Shown piece after piece: positions 47,176-47,882 of a stretch of DNA of 47,882 nucleotides. The first letter of the stretch is position 1. Each line of letters opens with the position of its first letter. The stretch comes from Spirochaetota bacterium. Lineage in GTDB: Bacteria; Spirochaetota; Spirochaetia; Treponematales; UBA12059. The notes under the pieces were generated by a model. That model worked only from the letters and a program-made list of their open reading frames with translations. It was not told the origin of the DNA and searched no databases. The translations under genes were made by a program, and so were the position numbers. The stretch covers positions 1 through 47,882 of the forward strand of contig JAIFMD010000153.1 in NCBI GenBank assembly GCA_020048755.1. Direction: 5' to 3'.

Positions 47176-47882
47176 TCAACCGCCGGTACCGGGAAAGCCT
47201 TTGGACTCGACACGCCGGTTACGACCTGCAATGGTTACCAATCCGTCCAGGGCCAGATTCGGCATGAAAAGTCCGTAACCTGCCTCAGCCATGACCACCC
47301 TGCCGGTATCATCGCCGGTTCCTATCACCGTCACAGGCACACCCAGTTCGGCAGTCATCAACTCGACAAGTCGGCGCACCAGGCCCCCATACCCCAGAAG
47401 TATGCCAGACTGGAGCGCCTGTGCGGTATTGCGGCCTATGGCGCGCCGGGGCTGATCCAGGCGGATTTCAGGGATCTGGGCTGCCGAGGCACGCAACGAC
47501 CTGGCCGCGGTCTCAAGGCCTGGTGCTATGGATGCGCCAAGCAACTCGCCAGACTGGTCGATTGCCGAAAGGACCAGTGCCGCACCAAAATCCACGATGA
47601 TGCAGGCTCCGGCATGGGTGGCTGTTGCGGCAACGGCCGAACAGACGATATCACTCCCCAGTTCAGAGGGCGTATCAGTGCGTATCTTGAGGCCAGTCTT
47701 GATACCCGGCCCTACAACTGACGCAGCAATGCCAAAAGTCGAGGATATTGCCGCGACGATGCGGGGTGTGAGGGCCGGTACGACGCTCGATATCCAGGCT
47801 TCGGCAAGCCCGAGTTCTGCGCCAAAGCCAGCACGCCGCGCGCTGGCCTCCAGCAGGATGCCGAGTTCATCAGCACTCCGGT
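47176..47882 (-). CDS. coaX: Type III pantothenate kinase, partial (5' end beyond window)
   Basis: Frame is open to the window edge: GPGIKTGLKIRTDTPSELGSDIVCSAVAATATHAGACIIVDFGAALVLSAID...; track ORF starts only at an internal GTG. Confidence 0.88.
   Translation of the reverse strand, partial: RSADELGILLEASARRAGFGAELGLAEAWISSVVPALTPRIVAAISSTFGIAASVVGPGIKTGLKIRTDTPSELGSDIVCSAVAATATHAGACIIVDFGAALVLSAIDQSGELLGASIAPGLETAARSLRASAAQIPEIRLDQPRRAIGRNTAQALQSGILLGYGGLVRRLVELMTAELGVPVTVIGTGDDTGRVVMAEAGYGLFMPNLALDGLVTIAGRNRRVESKGFPGTGG

Noticed and set aside
47040-47231. N-terminal extension of ORF 46794..47231
   Set aside because: It reads through the terminator and tRNA-like sequence; a TTG with RBS at 47039 is a better start.

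Overview
The window looks like a chromosomal segment of a moderately GC-rich spirochete (inferred from tandem FlaB-type flagellins, FlaG, FliD, a DUF115/MptE-like protein and overall gene content). No phage, transposase, CRISPR or rRNA gene was seen. Contents are mainly housekeeping, cell-envelope and motility genes: class B PBP with PASTA, signal peptidase I, two LysM/M23 peptidases, a sigma-70-family factor, TsaD/TsaE/TsaB, KBL, PIN-PhoH, rhomboid, ExoIII, ROK, a dCache-like sensor with a Glu/Leu repeat, a secreted HEXXH protein, a JAMM-DinG helicase fusion, ManA, YaiI, GT51, an M16 pair, YbaK, GH57, DUF4912, PcnB, a flagellin/FlaG/FliD cluster, PilZ, HD-GYP and CoaX. Most notable non-routine signals: (1) a near-consensus sigma-54 (-24/-12) promoter 27 bp upstream of an RpoS-like sigma factor gene, implying an RpoN-to-sigma cascade; (2) a tandem array of 37-bp hairpin repeats next to a ~125-bp inverted-repeat element at the left edge; (3) a 131-bp long palindrome built from CACAGAG words at 32.1 kb; (4) a RadC-type JAMM domain fused to a DinG/XPD-type helicase; (5) a GH57 enzyme with Gln at the expected nucleophile position; (6) a sigma-28-like flagellin promoter and a heavily structured leader between the two flagellins; (7) a truncated tRNA-like 3' half; (8) an in-frame 9-bp (Leu-Glu-Glu) minisatellite in a membrane sensor. 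All product calls come from reading motifs in the translations; no database search was run.
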